A stretch of 64,000 nt of DNA from Psychromonas ossibalaenae ATCC BAA-1528 (GTDB lineage Bacteria > Pseudomonadota > Gammaproteobacteria > Enterobacterales > Psychromonadaceae), in assembly GCF_000381745.1 (NCBI RefSeq), contig NZ_KB906994.1, forward strand, positions 1 to 64,000, in the 5' to 3' direction. Position numbers and translations under genes: made by a program. Shown in pieces: positions 35,636 to 46,720 of this stretch. How positions within the stretch are numbered: the stretch's first letter is position 1; each line of letters starts with the position of its first letter. Under the pieces are notes generated by a model. That model saw nothing but the letters and a program-made list of their open reading frames with translations, did no database searches and had not been told where the DNA came from.

Positions 35636-36874
35636 TTGATTTATAACGTATTATTTTTATTGATTCTTGCTTTTTTGAGCGTCGGGCAGTCGGCACAGGC
35701 AGTGCCTTTATTACAGTTAAAATTAGAAAGTGATTTTTCGGCTGCATTTAAAAAAGAGATGCGCTCAGGTCGTATTCCCGGGGCCGCTTTTGCTATTGTT
35801 CGCGGCGATCAAGTTTCAGCGATGCAGACTTACGGTATTAGAGGCAAAAAATCTCCGCAAGCCGTTAATTCTCAGACAGTATTCAGACTGGCATCAGTAT
35901 CAAAAACATTTTCTGCAGAGCTGGCTGCGTTGATGGTTGAGCAGAATAAATTTTCCTGGAACGATCCTATTGTTGAATATATCCCGGAGTTTAAGCTTAA
36001 AAAAGCCGGGCAGGCTGAAAATATAACTATCAAACACATACTTAGTCATAGCAGCGGCTTAGTCCCAAATGCCTTTGACGGTTATTTAAAAGGGCGCTTT
36101 ATATTTAGTAAAGTGATTGATAAGTTTTCAGCTTTAGAGCCGGCCTGCTCTGCAGGTAAATGTTACGGTTATCAGAATGTATTATTCAGCTTTATTGAAG
36201 AAGTGGTCGAACGTAATACAGGAAAATCCTATGAAGAAGTGATGCGCAGCATGATCTTCTCACCGCTGAATATGGTTAATGCCAGTGTTGGTTATGATGC
36301 TTACCAGGAGTCTGCGAATAAAGCCTACCCGCATATTACCGTCAGCCGCCGCGGGCCCTGGCATCAGGTAAAGGTTAACCCTGATTTTTATAAAGTCGGG
36401 GCGGCTGCCGGTGTGAATGCCAGCATTGAGGATATGAGCAAGTGGCTTATTGCGCAGTTAGGCAATACTCCGGAGGTTATTTCACAGCCGCTCTTAGATA
36501 CAGTCAGGGAGCCGGTGGTGCGTACGGTTAAAGATTTGCGACGCAGAAGCTGGAGAGGCATTATTGATGATGCACATTATGGTATCGGCTGGCGGGTCTA
36601 TCAATATAAAGATGAAACCTTATATCTGCACAGCGGCTGGGTACAAGGCTTTAGAGCGTTGATTGCATATTCTAAAGATAAACAGATAGGCTTAGTTTTA
36701 CTGGCTAATGCAGAATCCCGCAGCGTAGACAGTTTAAGCATTAAGTTCTGGCGTCTGCTGCTTGCTGAGCCTGACAGTTTAATCCCTTATAAGGCGGCTA
36801 ACCCGGCTCCCTTAGCCGGCCCGTTGTGGAGCCGTAAGCTGGCGTTTTTTGATTTAGATTTACAATATTTATAG
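35636..36874 (+). CDS. Class-C-beta-lactamase-like serine hydrolase
   Basis: A 412-residue exported enzyme of the beta-lactamase/penicillin-binding PF00144 family. The signal peptide ends near SAQAVP. The active-site triad motifs are SVSK (S87, K90), Y179-Q-N181 and HSG in LYLHSGWVQG. It could be an esterase, a D-aminopeptidase-like enzyme or a beta-lactamase; AmpC identity cannot be claimed. I start at the TTG at 35636, preceded by TTGGGAG, giving a clean signal peptide; the ATG at 35603 lies inside the heptamer array. Confidence 0.85.
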   Translation: MIYNVLFLLILAFLSVGQSAQAVPLLQLKLESDFSAAFKKEMRSGRIPGAAFAIVRGDQVSAMQTYGIRGKKSPQAVNSQTVFRLASVSKTFSAELAALMVEQNKFSWNDPIVEYIPEFKLKKAGQAENITIKHILSHSSGLVPNAFDGYLKGRFIFSKVIDKFSALEPACSAGKCYGYQNVLFSFIEEVVERNTGKSYEEVMRSMIFSPLNMVNASVGYDAYQESANKAYPHITVSRRGPWHQVKVNPDFYKVGAAAGVNASIEDMSKWLIAQLGNTPEVISQPLLDTVREPVVRTVKDLRRRSWRGIIDDAHYGIGWRVYQYKDETLYLHSGWVQGFRALIAYSKDKQIGLVLLANAESRSVDSLSIKFWRLLLAEPDSLIPYKAANPAPLAGPLWSRKLAFFDLDLQYL

Positions 36875-37072
36875 CCGGAGAAAGTCGCTTTTAAGTACTT
36901 GTAATTAGAGCCAGTTGTCTGCGCAGAACAATTATTTTGATATTGATCGTATTTTAGGCGAAGGCATAACCTGTTAACCCCGCTAAGCTGCACTACAATT
37001 TATTAAAAAAAAGTACATGTGTATTACCTGAATGAAAATGTAACTTACTGTTAATAAACTAGGAAGTGAATC

Positions 37073-37978
37073 GTGCGAGAAAATCTGTCCACTGCTTTTT
37101 ATGATGCTATGTTTGGTGAAACTCATCTTGGTACTGAGATGAATAAGCTTGAGCAGAAAGCGCTGCACAATGTACGCGATATTTTAAATAACCGTGAAGC
37201 ATTGAGTGCTCAAATCCCAGCCCTGCCTGTTGTTTTGCTTGAATTGATTGATGTGTTAAAAGATGAAAATGCTGATTTTATGGCGATTGCACAGGTGATT
37301 GAAAAAGATCCCTCTTTAGCGGTTGAAGTACTGAAAGTTGCTAATTCGGCATTGTATTTTCGAGGAGAAAGGGAGCTGACTTCTTTACGTAAAGCAGTGT
37401 CTTTACTAGGGGTAGCTGGGGTTGCTAATATCACCACAACGATTCTGGTTGAAAAAATACGCCCCGCAAAACCTATCTATTATCGTATGTTCGGCAGACA
37501 GATCTGGTGTCATTCAGTACAGTGCGCTTTTTTATGTAAATCGATTGCACTTGAGAATGAGATAGATGAGTTTGATGCCTATTTTCTCGGCCTGATCCAT
37601 GACATAGGTAAAATCATAATTTTTAACTGTTTATGCGATGCACTAAGTACCGAGTTGCCTGACGATCAACCTGGTAGTTTAGTTTTTAAGGAATTAATGG
37701 CCGAGATGTCTGCTGATATCTCTTTCTTTATTGCACAGGAGTGGCAGTTACCCCTGCTCTATTGCGATGCGCTGCAAAGTCAGAGAATGAAAGGCGACAG
37801 TCGTTTAGCTATGGTTTTATATAAAGGAAACCTGCTTAGCGAGCTTTATTTAATGGTTAAAAAAGGGCAGTTAGAGCAGTCTTTAGTGATAAAAATACTA
37901 GAAAAAATGGCCGTATCTGAATATATATGGCAGGATTTTTTAGCGCTTGCGCCAAAAATTGAAACAAGTGTGCAGTAA
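37073..37978 (+). CDS. HDOD-domain protein
   Basis: A 301-residue soluble protein. The HDOD core spans ~45-230: IPALPVVLLELIDVLKDEN, IEKDPSLAVEVLKVANSALY, LRKAVSLLGVAGV, and a residual HDIGK. These proteins are signalling adaptors, often linked to chemotaxis or c-di-GMP. The GTG start at 37073 follows AGGAAG at six bases. No downstream partner is present. Confidence 0.88.
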   Translation: MRENLSTAFYDAMFGETHLGTEMNKLEQKALHNVRDILNNREALSAQIPALPVVLLELIDVLKDENADFMAIAQVIEKDPSLAVEVLKVANSALYFRGERELTSLRKAVSLLGVAGVANITTTILVEKIRPAKPIYYRMFGRQIWCHSVQCAFLCKSIALENEIDEFDAYFLGLIHDIGKIIIFNCLCDALSTELPDDQPGSLVFKELMAEMSADISFFIAQEWQLPLLYCDALQSQRMKGDSRLAMVLYKGNLLSELYLMVKKGQLEQSLVIKILEKMAVSEYIWQDFLALAPKIETSVQ

Positions 37979-39239
37979 CAGCATTCTGCAAAAGTAATTG
38001 ATCAGTTTTTAGCTCTCTTTTAACCGCGCAATATCACAAGCATGACTGAAATTGCACTTCCATAAATAGATCATAATATTAAGTGGATTGTTATGACAAT
38101 CTCTTTATTGTGCGAGAGCTATCCCGTCTATATTTCTCAATACACTCGTTATTGTTTTCAACTCATTCTGTGTACTCAATCTCATAAGAAAGCATCGACA
38201 GAAAAAGTCATTCTATAAGTTATTAAAAAATAGACAATGATATGTGCACAAGAAAAGTTACAGCGCACATTTTTTGAAAAAAACTCTGGATACAGGATAA
38301 TCCAATTATTAATTTACTGAGTATTTTCCATGTTTTAAACGTCAATAAATCATCCAATACACTTGAAGGCTGACGTTTTTTTAATGGATCCTGGCTCTTT
38401 TATTCTCTATCTCCTTATGAGCATATGTTCTCACCCCCTAACAATGGTTCTAAGTTTTTAGGCTGATAACAAATGAAAACAGGCGTTTTATAAGACACAA
38501 AAATAATGTGACTTGAATGCTTAACTTTGTATCTGCCGTTTAAACAGCTTGAATAAAAGATATGAAAAATTATCACTAAGCATCCCAGCAGTATTGAGCT
38601 ATCCCGTTCCATAGAAAGCAAATAGAAAAATACATGGTCAATTAAATGTCACCTATAAAACTCCATTATGTCTGATTGTTTTTTATGTTTCATATTACTT
38701 CATAGAATGCTCACTTACAGCAAATTACAGTCAATTACACATATCATGTCAAAAACTCATCATTGCCATTAAGTTGTTGATATTTATGGTTTGCTGTTGG
38801 TTTTCTCTGGTGGTGTTTTATTAATTTAAGTCACTTAAAAAAGGATCTTAAATTATTCGTCTGATCACAATAAATCAATATGACTAAGTGTAAAGTGCGT
38901 CGACTTAAGACATGCCTGTTCATGTTTTATGATTAAAGTTTTATTTATAGGCTGGTTGTTTACGGATTTCGTTTTAAGGGAACTATTTGATAAAGCCGCT
39001 GAAAAATGCTGATTAACAGATAAAAAGTGTTATTCATGCAGTGGATGATAAGAAAGTACATATGCCTCTTCTGTGGTCATGTGTTCATTCTTGATTCGCT
39101 GATCTGCTCTATAGGAAAGCCTAAAAAGACTTATTTAATCAAAATAATAAATATTCAACTAATAAACGAATTACTGATAAGTAATCATATTAACGGCCTG
39201 TTGTTATCAATACCGGGCTGTTGTAATTAAGGATAAGAA
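37979..39239. other. 1.26-kb intergenic region, no gene recognised
   Basis: No ORF here has a family match or ribosome site. It contains a terminator-like hairpin at 38242-38275, a second inverted repeat AACGTCA ... TGACGTTTTTTT at about 38338-38380, and a 12-base direct repeat GAGCTATCCCGT at 38116 and 38596. The region is very AT-rich and may hold decayed sequence, small RNAs or the regulatory region of the nuclease gene. Confidence 0.45.
38242..38275 (+). terminator. Terminator-like hairpin
   Basis: ATGTGC (38242-38247) pairs with GCACAT (38265-38270) around a 17-base loop and is followed by six T residues. It lies 260 bases after the HDOD gene, so it may end that transcript or an unannotated RNA. 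Confidence 0.4.
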
Positions 39240-41792
39240 ATGAAAAAAAATGCAATAGTTCTCTCTATTTTTGCTGCGTTATCATTCAGCGCTCAAGCAG
39301 AAAATATTATCACTGAAAATATTATGGGCCTTCAAGGGGAGGGAATGCACTCTCCTTACACGGATCCTGCGAATTACAAATACATCTCAGATGAGACCTT
39401 TATCGTTAAAGGGCTGGTTACTGCTATTCAAACAAAAAAATTAGGTAAAGATTTACCTGTTGGTTTCTTTATTCAGGATAAAGACGGCGACGGTAATCCA
39501 AAGACTTCAGAAGGGGTTTTCGTTGATGCTACCTACAATAAAGATACTGTCTTAGGTCTGAGCGTTGGCGACAAAGTTGAAGTAACAGGTAAAGTTAAAG
39601 AGAGTTATAGCTGGACACAAATTGTAGGAACTGAAGATAAAGTCGGCCCCGAAGTAAAAGTTCTCAGTTCAGGCCATGAACTACCTGAAGCTCGAATTAT
39701 TCGCGTTCTGGAAGAGGATGAAAACTTCAGTGTTACGCTGGAGCGCCATGAAGGCATGCTGGTGAAATTCGATAAAGAATCGGATATGCACGTAACACGT
39801 ACCTATGGTTACGATTTTGGACCATATCGCGACAATATGGTGATTGCAAATGCACGTGTTAATCAGCATCCTAATCAGTCAAACGTGCCTGGCAGTACTG
39901 AAGCGGCAGCACAAACACAGAGCAATAAAGACAAACGAATTATTGTTGAGTCTTTTGCAAAAGCACCTCGAGGGGTTGTACCTTGGTATCCTGGATTCGG
40001 ACAGGATACAAACCAAAACGGCTCTGCGGACAATTACATCCGTATTGGTGATCGCGTTGACGGGTTAGAAGGGGTGATAACCTATTCTTACAATGATTAC
40101 CGTTTATTTGTAACCAATGAAGCCGATCAAGATACTTTTGTTCGTGAGGGGACAGATAGAACGGAAGCGCCTGTTATTAAAGAGGGCGATATTAGTATTG
40201 CCACGTTTAACGTACTTAATTACTTTAACTCACCGTTTGGTGGTCCTGAAAACCCGCTAAAGCAAAATCGCGGTGCTAAATCTCTTGATGAATTTGAAGT
40301 TCAGGCGGCTAAAATAGTCAGTGCAATGACTGCACTCGATGCTGATATTCTTGGTCTAATGGAAGTAGAAAACAACGGTTTTGGTGAAAACTCTGCAATT
40401 GTTAATCTGGTGAGCCGTCTTAATGAAAAACTTGACGAAGCTGACCACTACTCAATATCTCAGCCTGCTAGTGATGATTTGACTGAAGAAGGATTTATCG
40501 GTAGCGACGCAATTACAAGTCACGTGATTTTCAAAGCATCTAAAGTCAGCCTTGAAACAGCCCGCGTAATCAAGATGCCGGAGCAGCATACTACGCGAAC
40601 TGATGATAAGGGTAATATCGTTGCTGTCGACAGTTTTATGCGTAATGCTGTTACGCCGACCTTTAACATTGTCGGATCTGATGAGAAATTAACCATTGCA
40701 GTTAATCACTTGAAATCAAAAGGCTCAGCGTGCTGGGAAAACTTTGAATCGCCGGGAGATCTCGATAAGCAGGGATCATGTGCCGCGTTTCGTGTATCGG
40801 GGGCTTATCACCTGGGTAAAGTGATGGCAACGATTGATGGTCATAAAATGATCATTGGTGATTTAAACTCCTATGCCAATGAAGATCCAATCATGGTATT
40901 TACTAACCGTGATAATGCGCCTGAAGATTATGTGATTAAAGCGGCTCGCAGCACTTACATTGGCGGAACGCCTGATGCTGGCGGTGTACAGCTTCATGGT
41001 GACGACGGGGCTGTTATTACTGAGTCTTACGGTTACGCTAATGCCATTAAGAATCTACACCCATCTTCTTATAGTTACTCTTACAACGATGAAGTTGGTA
41101 CTCTGGATTATATTTTAGTGTCACCATCACTTAACAGTATGGTTGTTGACGGTATCGATTGGAATATAAATGCACCTGAATCAACGCTGTTTGAATATCC
41201 AACGAAAAACTCAGGTGATTTTTCGAAGTACAATGATGCATATCGCTCTTCTGATCACGATCCTGCTATTGTTGTACTGAACTTTGGTCTTAATACTGAT
41301 CCTGAAGTACCGGGAGTTACTCCGGATTTCCCTGATCAAGTAGAGTTACCAATGGATGCGCCGGCAACGCCTTCTGGTATTATTTCTGGTAATGTGTTTA
41401 AGGTTTCCTTAAACCTGCTTGATGCGTCTAAAACCGCTCTAGTTCCACTTGTTGTTGGCGATATTGCTTCAACTATTATTAGTGAGGGAGTAAATACACG
41501 TTCAGTTAAACTTAGCAATACTCAGCAAAAAGTGCTTGAAGCTGCTGATTTTGAAGCTGGTTATGTTGTATTTGAAATCGCCGCTTTAGAAGAAGGTGAT
41601 TACACTATGCTGCATATTATTACTGATGCCTCAGATAAGCAGAAGTTTGCCGCTGAGCCGATTACTTTTTCGGTTGCTGATTCAGTTGACAGCAATGTGA
41701 CACCGGAAGAAAAAAGCGGCGGTTCAACAGGTGTATGGAGCTTAGTCGGTCTGCTTGGTTTTGCCTTCCTTCGCCGTAAGGCTGCGAAGTAA
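39240..41792 (+). CDS. ExeM/NucH-family extracellular endonuclease with GlyGly-CTERM tail
   Basis: An 850-residue secreted nuclease. The signal peptide ends near AQAENI. An OB-fold-like region (~40-270) precedes the endonuclease/exonuclease/phosphatase domain (~310-690): IATFNVLNYF, LMEVEN (metal glutamate), VNHLKSKGSACW, IGDLNSYANEDP and SSDHDPAIV. The C-terminus GGSTGVWSLVGLLGFAFLRR followed by KAAK is a GlyGly-CTERM signal: glycine/serine, one hydrophobic helix and basic end, normally cut by a rhombosortase after type II secretion. It likely digests extracellular DNA for phosphate or nutrients. The rhombosortase is not in the window. Confidence 0.92.
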   Translation: MKKNAIVLSIFAALSFSAQAENIITENIMGLQGEGMHSPYTDPANYKYISDETFIVKGLVTAIQTKKLGKDLPVGFFIQDKDGDGNPKTSEGVFVDATYNKDTVLGLSVGDKVEVTGKVKESYSWTQIVGTEDKVGPEVKVLSSGHELPEARIIRVLEEDENFSVTLERHEGMLVKFDKESDMHVTRTYGYDFGPYRDNMVIANARVNQHPNQSNVPGSTEAAAQTQSNKDKRIIVESFAKAPRGVVPWYPGFGQDTNQNGSADNYIRIGDRVDGLEGVITYSYNDYRLFVTNEADQDTFVREGTDRTEAPVIKEGDISIATFNVLNYFNSPFGGPENPLKQNRGAKSLDEFEVQAAKIVSAMTALDADILGLMEVENNGFGENSAIVNLVSRLNEKLDEADHYSISQPASDDLTEEGFIGSDAITSHVIFKASKVSLETARVIKMPEQHTTRTDDKGNIVAVDSFMRNAVTPTFNIVGSDEKLTIAVNHLKSKGSACWENFESPGDLDKQGSCAAFRVSGAYHLGKVMATIDGHKMIIGDLNSYANEDPIMVFTNRDNAPEDYVIKAARSTYIGGTPDAGGVQLHGDDGAVITESYGYANAIKNLHPSSYSYSYNDEVGTLDYILVSPSLNSMVVDGIDWNINAPESTLFEYPTKNSGDFSKYNDAYRSSDHDPAIVVLNFGLNTDPEVPGVTPDFPDQVELPMDAPATPSGIISGNVFKVSLNLLDASKTALVPLVVGDIASTIISEGVNTRSVKLSNTQQKVLEAADFEAGYVVFEIAALEEGDYTMLHIITDASDKQKFAAEPITFSVADSVDSNVTPEEKSGGSTGVWSLVGLLGFAFLRRKAAK

Positions 41793-41815
41793 TCATCCTC
41801 TGATTTACTCATAAT

Positions 41816-41850
41816 ACCAGTCAGTTAAAAGCTGACTGGTGACCTCTTTT
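41816..41850 (+). terminator. Terminator after the nuclease gene
   Basis: The perfect 9-bp stem ACCAGTCAG / CTGACTGGT with a seven-base loop is followed by GACCTCTTTTTG. It lies 24 bases after the stop codon. Confidence 0.75.
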
Positions 41851-42010
41851 TGAAGGGGATTTCCCGCTTTTATGCGCAGCTGCTTAGCCCTCTTTTCCAC
41901 TTTATAACGATTAACAAGAATATTTCTCCGTTTGGCTCATTCATGATTGTGTATTTCCAATACATTGTTTTCTATTGATTAATTAATAAAGTATTTATAT
42001 TTACTTGCAA

Positions 42011-42024
42011 TGCAACCGCTTGCA
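42011..42024 (+). promoter_or_regulatory. LacI-family operator 1
   Basis: TGCAACCGCTTGCA is a near-perfect palindrome (TGCAA-nn-TTGCA arms around a central CG) of the kind bound by LacI/GalR proteins. Its centre lies 105 bases upstream of operator 2. Confidence 0.8.
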
Positions 42025-42115
42025 CGATATCGTTCTTTTTCACAAGAACAGGTTTAAGCAATAATCTATTCAAAGGTTTTATGGATAATTTAAGCCGGCT
42101 TAATCAACCCGAAAA

Positions 42116-42129
42116 TGTAACCGCTTACA
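42116..42129 (+). promoter_or_regulatory. LacI-family operator 2
   Basis: TGTAACCGCTTACA, extended as ATGTAACCGCTTACAT, is the second strong palindrome. It shares the AACCGCTT core with operator 1. It lies 117 bases before the glucosidase start and is presumably bound by the LacI-type regulator encoded downstream. Confidence 0.82.
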
Positions 42130-42167
42130 TGTTTGGGTTGAAAAGTTTGAGCAGGTGCTCTATGTGA

Positions 42168-43658
<1,491 letters not shown>

Positions 43659-43794
43659 TTCATCTATGCTCACCTTAGCTGTTTTTATTAAGGTGAGTTG
43701 TCTTACTTTTGTCTGGGCTTTTAGCTAATTGATTGTTAACGGCAGCTGAGTAGTTTTATCATTTTATTTTTGTTTTAAAAGGCTGGTATTATTT

Positions 43795-44835
43795 ATGGCG
43801 ACTATGCAGGATGTTTCGCGCAGGGCCGGTGTGGCCGTTTCTACGGTGTCTCGAGTATTAAACGGCACCGCTAAAATTTCACAGGCGACAAAAGATGCGG
43901 TTTTTAAAGCGGTTGAAGAGCTTAATTACCGTCCTAATGTATTAGCGCAGTCGCTTTCCAGACAGCAGACCAATACCATAGGTTTGGTGATCCCCCGCGG
44001 TGCGGCTGTTTCTCAATATCTTTCGCAGCTGATTGAAAAATGCCAGGAGACGGCAGATCAAAGCGGTAAATTTCTACTTATTTCTCAGGCTTTTAACCAG
44101 CCTGACGGTGCTGTTCAATCTATCCGCGCTTTAGTAGATCGCCGTTGTGATGCCGTGTTGTATTATCACAACTCTTTTTTTGACCAGAGTAATATAAATG
44201 AAGATATTTTAAGTGATTTGATCGACGAGTTTCAAGTGCCGCTGGTGGTGATGAACCGTCAATTACCCAAACACCCGAATCATAGTGTCTGGTTAGACAA
44301 TGTTAAAAATGCTTCGCTGCCCGTTGAGTATTTAATAAAGCAGGGACATCAGCGCATTGCTTATATTGCTGCGCCGTTAAATCAAAAAACCTCCCAGGAG
44401 CGCCTGCAGGGATACCAGCAGGTTTTGGCTGAATACGGGCTTGAAGTTGATCCTTTATTAATAAGACAAGCGGTGCGTTCTTATCAAGGCGGATATCAAG
44501 CCTGCCGAGAGTTAATACAAAGCAACACTGATTTTACAGCACTCTGCTGTTTTAATGATCAGATGGCAATCGGTGCGCTAAAAGCATTACATGAAGCGGG
44601 ATTATCTGTTCCTGAAGATGTTTCTCTGTTTGGTTTAGACAATGAAGAGATATTAGATTTTTTTGAACCGGGCATCAGTTCTGTGTCACAGCCAGTCCAT
44701 GAATTTGTAGCCCATTCAATGCGTCTATTATTGGCGCATCTTAACAATTCACCTTTAACAGACAGTCGCCAAAATACATTTTCAGGGGAGCTGGTGTTAC
44801 GCGGCTCTGTGCGTAGTTTAAATAATAAAGGTTAG
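43795..44835 (+). CDS. LacI-family regulator (AscG-like)
   Basis: A 346-residue repressor. The helix-turn-helix and hinge are at 1-60 (MQDVSRRAGVAVSTVSRVLN, then LNYRPNVLAQSLSRQ), followed by a periplasmic-binding-protein-like sensor domain. Features shared with E. coli AscG include NHSVWLDN and the FSGELVLRGS ending. It most likely represses the upstream glucosidase through the two AACCGCTT palindromes. It is transcribed in the same direction, 136 bases after the glucosidase. No clear operator precedes it. Confidence 0.92.
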   Translation: MATMQDVSRRAGVAVSTVSRVLNGTAKISQATKDAVFKAVEELNYRPNVLAQSLSRQQTNTIGLVIPRGAAVSQYLSQLIEKCQETADQSGKFLLISQAFNQPDGAVQSIRALVDRRCDAVLYYHNSFFDQSNINEDILSDLIDEFQVPLVVMNRQLPKHPNHSVWLDNVKNASLPVEYLIKQGHQRIAYIAAPLNQKTSQERLQGYQQVLAEYGLEVDPLLIRQAVRSYQGGYQACRELIQSNTDFTALCCFNDQMAIGALKALHEAGLSVPEDVSLFGLDNEEILDFFEPGISSVSQPVHEFVAHSMRLLLAHLNNSPLTDSRQNTFSGELVLRGSVRSLNNKG

Positions 44836-44891
44836 GTGTATTTTATTTAAGTGCGCTCTTTCTGAAATAAAGTGTTTTCAGCTAAGTGCTT

Positions 44892-45323
44892 CTACCGTGT
44901 CAAACACATTTTAATTAACTGATGTTCACCCACTTTTTCAACTTGTTTAATATATTTAAATCCAAATGTTTCATAATACTCTCTTAGGTATGCATGCGCG
45001 TGGATCTCTATGTTGTTTATGTTCAACTGCTCGGCTTTAACTAATAAAGATTTAATCAGCTTTGCTGCTATTCCCTTACCTCTATGGTTTTTTGTTATAG
45101 CCACTCGTGCCATAACGGCATTATGATTTTCCAGCAGAGCCAGCCTGGCCGCCCCGACTGCAGTATCATTTATATAGGCCAGTGCGTGGTATGAATGATT
45201 ATCAAGCCCGTCTAAGTCTAACTCAACAGGGATGTCTTGCTCCTGGACAAATACTTCATTACGTATTGTTTGAGAAATTTCGATTGAATTCTGTGTTTTA
45301 TTTACAACAATTTTTACCTTCAT
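44892..45323 (-). CDS. GNAT-family N-acetyltransferase
   Basis: A 143-residue enzyme of the small YjcF-like GNAT type. The acetyl-CoA-binding loop RVAITKNHRGKGIAAKLIKS is clear (R/Q-x-x-G-x-G/A), and IRNEVFVQEQDIPVELDLDG is typical of this subgroup. The start follows GAGGGTAAT at five bases. The substrate is unknown. Confidence 0.88.
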   Translation of the reverse strand: MKVKIVVNKTQNSIEISQTIRNEVFVQEQDIPVELDLDGLDNHSYHALAYINDTAVGAARLALLENHNAVMARVAITKNHRGKGIAAKLIKSLLVKAEQLNINNIEIHAHAYLREYYETFGFKYIKQVEKVGEHQLIKMCLTR

Positions 45324-45428
45324 ATTACCCTCAAAGAATTAATGCTGTAGTTGTTAAGTTTTTACAGTACTTGAACAGTGTATAGGAAACTGCGGGTAAA
45401 CCAATATATGAGGCTCTTACCTGCCTTA

Positions 45429-46568
45429 CTAACTGCTAGACTTTTTCATTATCTCAATCCATAACATATCTACACACTGATCAGAAAACTCACCTAAAAT
45501 ATCTATTATATCTCTGTATTTTTCAATGCCTTCAACGTTTTTAACGGCATGGCGGATAAGGTGTTTCCGATTTATAAAAGTGGGGTGGGCAGCACTTTCA
45601 GTTTCTTCAAAGTGTTCATCTTTTTTGCCCAATATAAAACGGGAGTATCTGGCGCATAAAATCATGGCTGAATAAAACAGTTCGACTGCAGCATATGAAA
45701 GCGCCACGTCCCTGCCGTCGGAGTTAAGCGCTTGTATCGCTAAAAGCGCGCCTAAAAAATCTGCTTCATATTCTCTGGTATGCAGCTCACTTAGATCATC
45801 CTCAATAGCAGAGTTTATTACGGCAGACTGAAATTCGTTATCTAAATGACCTGAACAAAAATGGCCGAACTCATGACCGACGATCATCAGCTGCATACCA
45901 TCTTTAAGTACATTAATTAGCGGCAGGTAAACCTCTGGAGCAAGGTATGATTTTGCCTCAAGCGGCTTTTTATTTATACAAAAACAATGCAGAAGATCCT
46001 GAATTTTATCTATACATTGATTGCTGTTGTTTTCTATATGAGACTTTAGCTGTGAGAGTTCAACTGAGTACTCAACATTTTCATCTTCATTTACGATAAT
46101 AGGTAAGCACAATGAGAAAGCTTTAGAAAATAGGCTGCAGAATGTAAATAAGTGAGAATCAAAGAGTAAAAAAACTTTCGATGAACCAGGAAGTTTTAAT
46201 GCCGATGCATTGCCTTCTCCAGTCGGCAGAGATGCAAAGCAGGGAGTTTGCTGATTATTTACTGCCAGTATTTCAGCAGAGCTGGTTATCTTATTCATTA
46301 GTGTAGAAACAAGAGTATATTGTAATAATGAATCATATTTAGTTGGAACTGTCGTATTTGAACTTAATTGATGTTTAATCGTTGAGTCTGTTTTCTCGTT
46401 TGAAAAAAGTTCATCAGACTGGGATGTCATGCTGTTTATGCCTAGCTTATTTTCTGTTTGTGCATCGATAAGCCATTGTTTACTGACAGGAGCAAAACTT
46501 CCATTAGCAATATATTCTTCTAAGCATTTGTAGTCTGGATTGGATTCGGATAAATACTCTATTTTCAT
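45429..46568 (-). CDS. Predicted zinc metalloprotease of unknown role
   Basis: A 379-residue soluble protein with no signal peptide. VGHEFGHFCSGH carries HExxH (H232, E233, H236), and EYEADFLGALL about 30 residues later matches the glutamate ligand of M48-type gluzincins. The N-terminal 220 residues are not recognised. No TM segments accompany it, unlike HtpX. It could be a phage-defence, toxin-related or housekeeping protease; neighbours do not decide it. Confidence 0.65.
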   Translation of the reverse strand: MKIEYLSESNPDYKCLEEYIANGSFAPVSKQWLIDAQTENKLGINSMTSQSDELFSNEKTDSTIKHQLSSNTTVPTKYDSLLQYTLVSTLMNKITSSAEILAVNNQQTPCFASLPTGEGNASALKLPGSSKVFLLFDSHLFTFCSLFSKAFSLCLPIIVNEDENVEYSVELSQLKSHIENNSNQCIDKIQDLLHCFCINKKPLEAKSYLAPEVYLPLINVLKDGMQLMIVGHEFGHFCSGHLDNEFQSAVINSAIEDDLSELHTREYEADFLGALLAIQALNSDGRDVALSYAAVELFYSAMILCARYSRFILGKKDEHFEETESAAHPTFINRKHLIRHAVKNVEGIEKYRDIIDILGEFSDQCVDMLWIEIMKKSSS

Positions 46569-46720
46569 GTTAGCCCGCCAGTTACCTAAGAATTAGGCAT
46601 AACCTAACTATAGAAGGAGCCTGTTAATTCTGGGCAATACAGATGTTTAAAGCTCTGTTTTGTCAGAATTGCTGCAGCTTTTTCATTCTGTTTTTATTCG
46701 GGCTGTAGTAATTGCTCTTA

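Noticed and set aside
38116-38607. 12-base direct repeat as element ends
   Set aside because: The match GAGCTATCCCGT is short, isolated and has no other element features.
38415-38621. 68-codon minus-strand frame in the large gap
   Set aside because: No ribosome site, no domain, and low-complexity composition.
39027-39230. 67-codon frame before the nuclease gene
   Set aside because: No ribosome site or family resemblance, and an amino-acid content typical of AT-rich chance frames.
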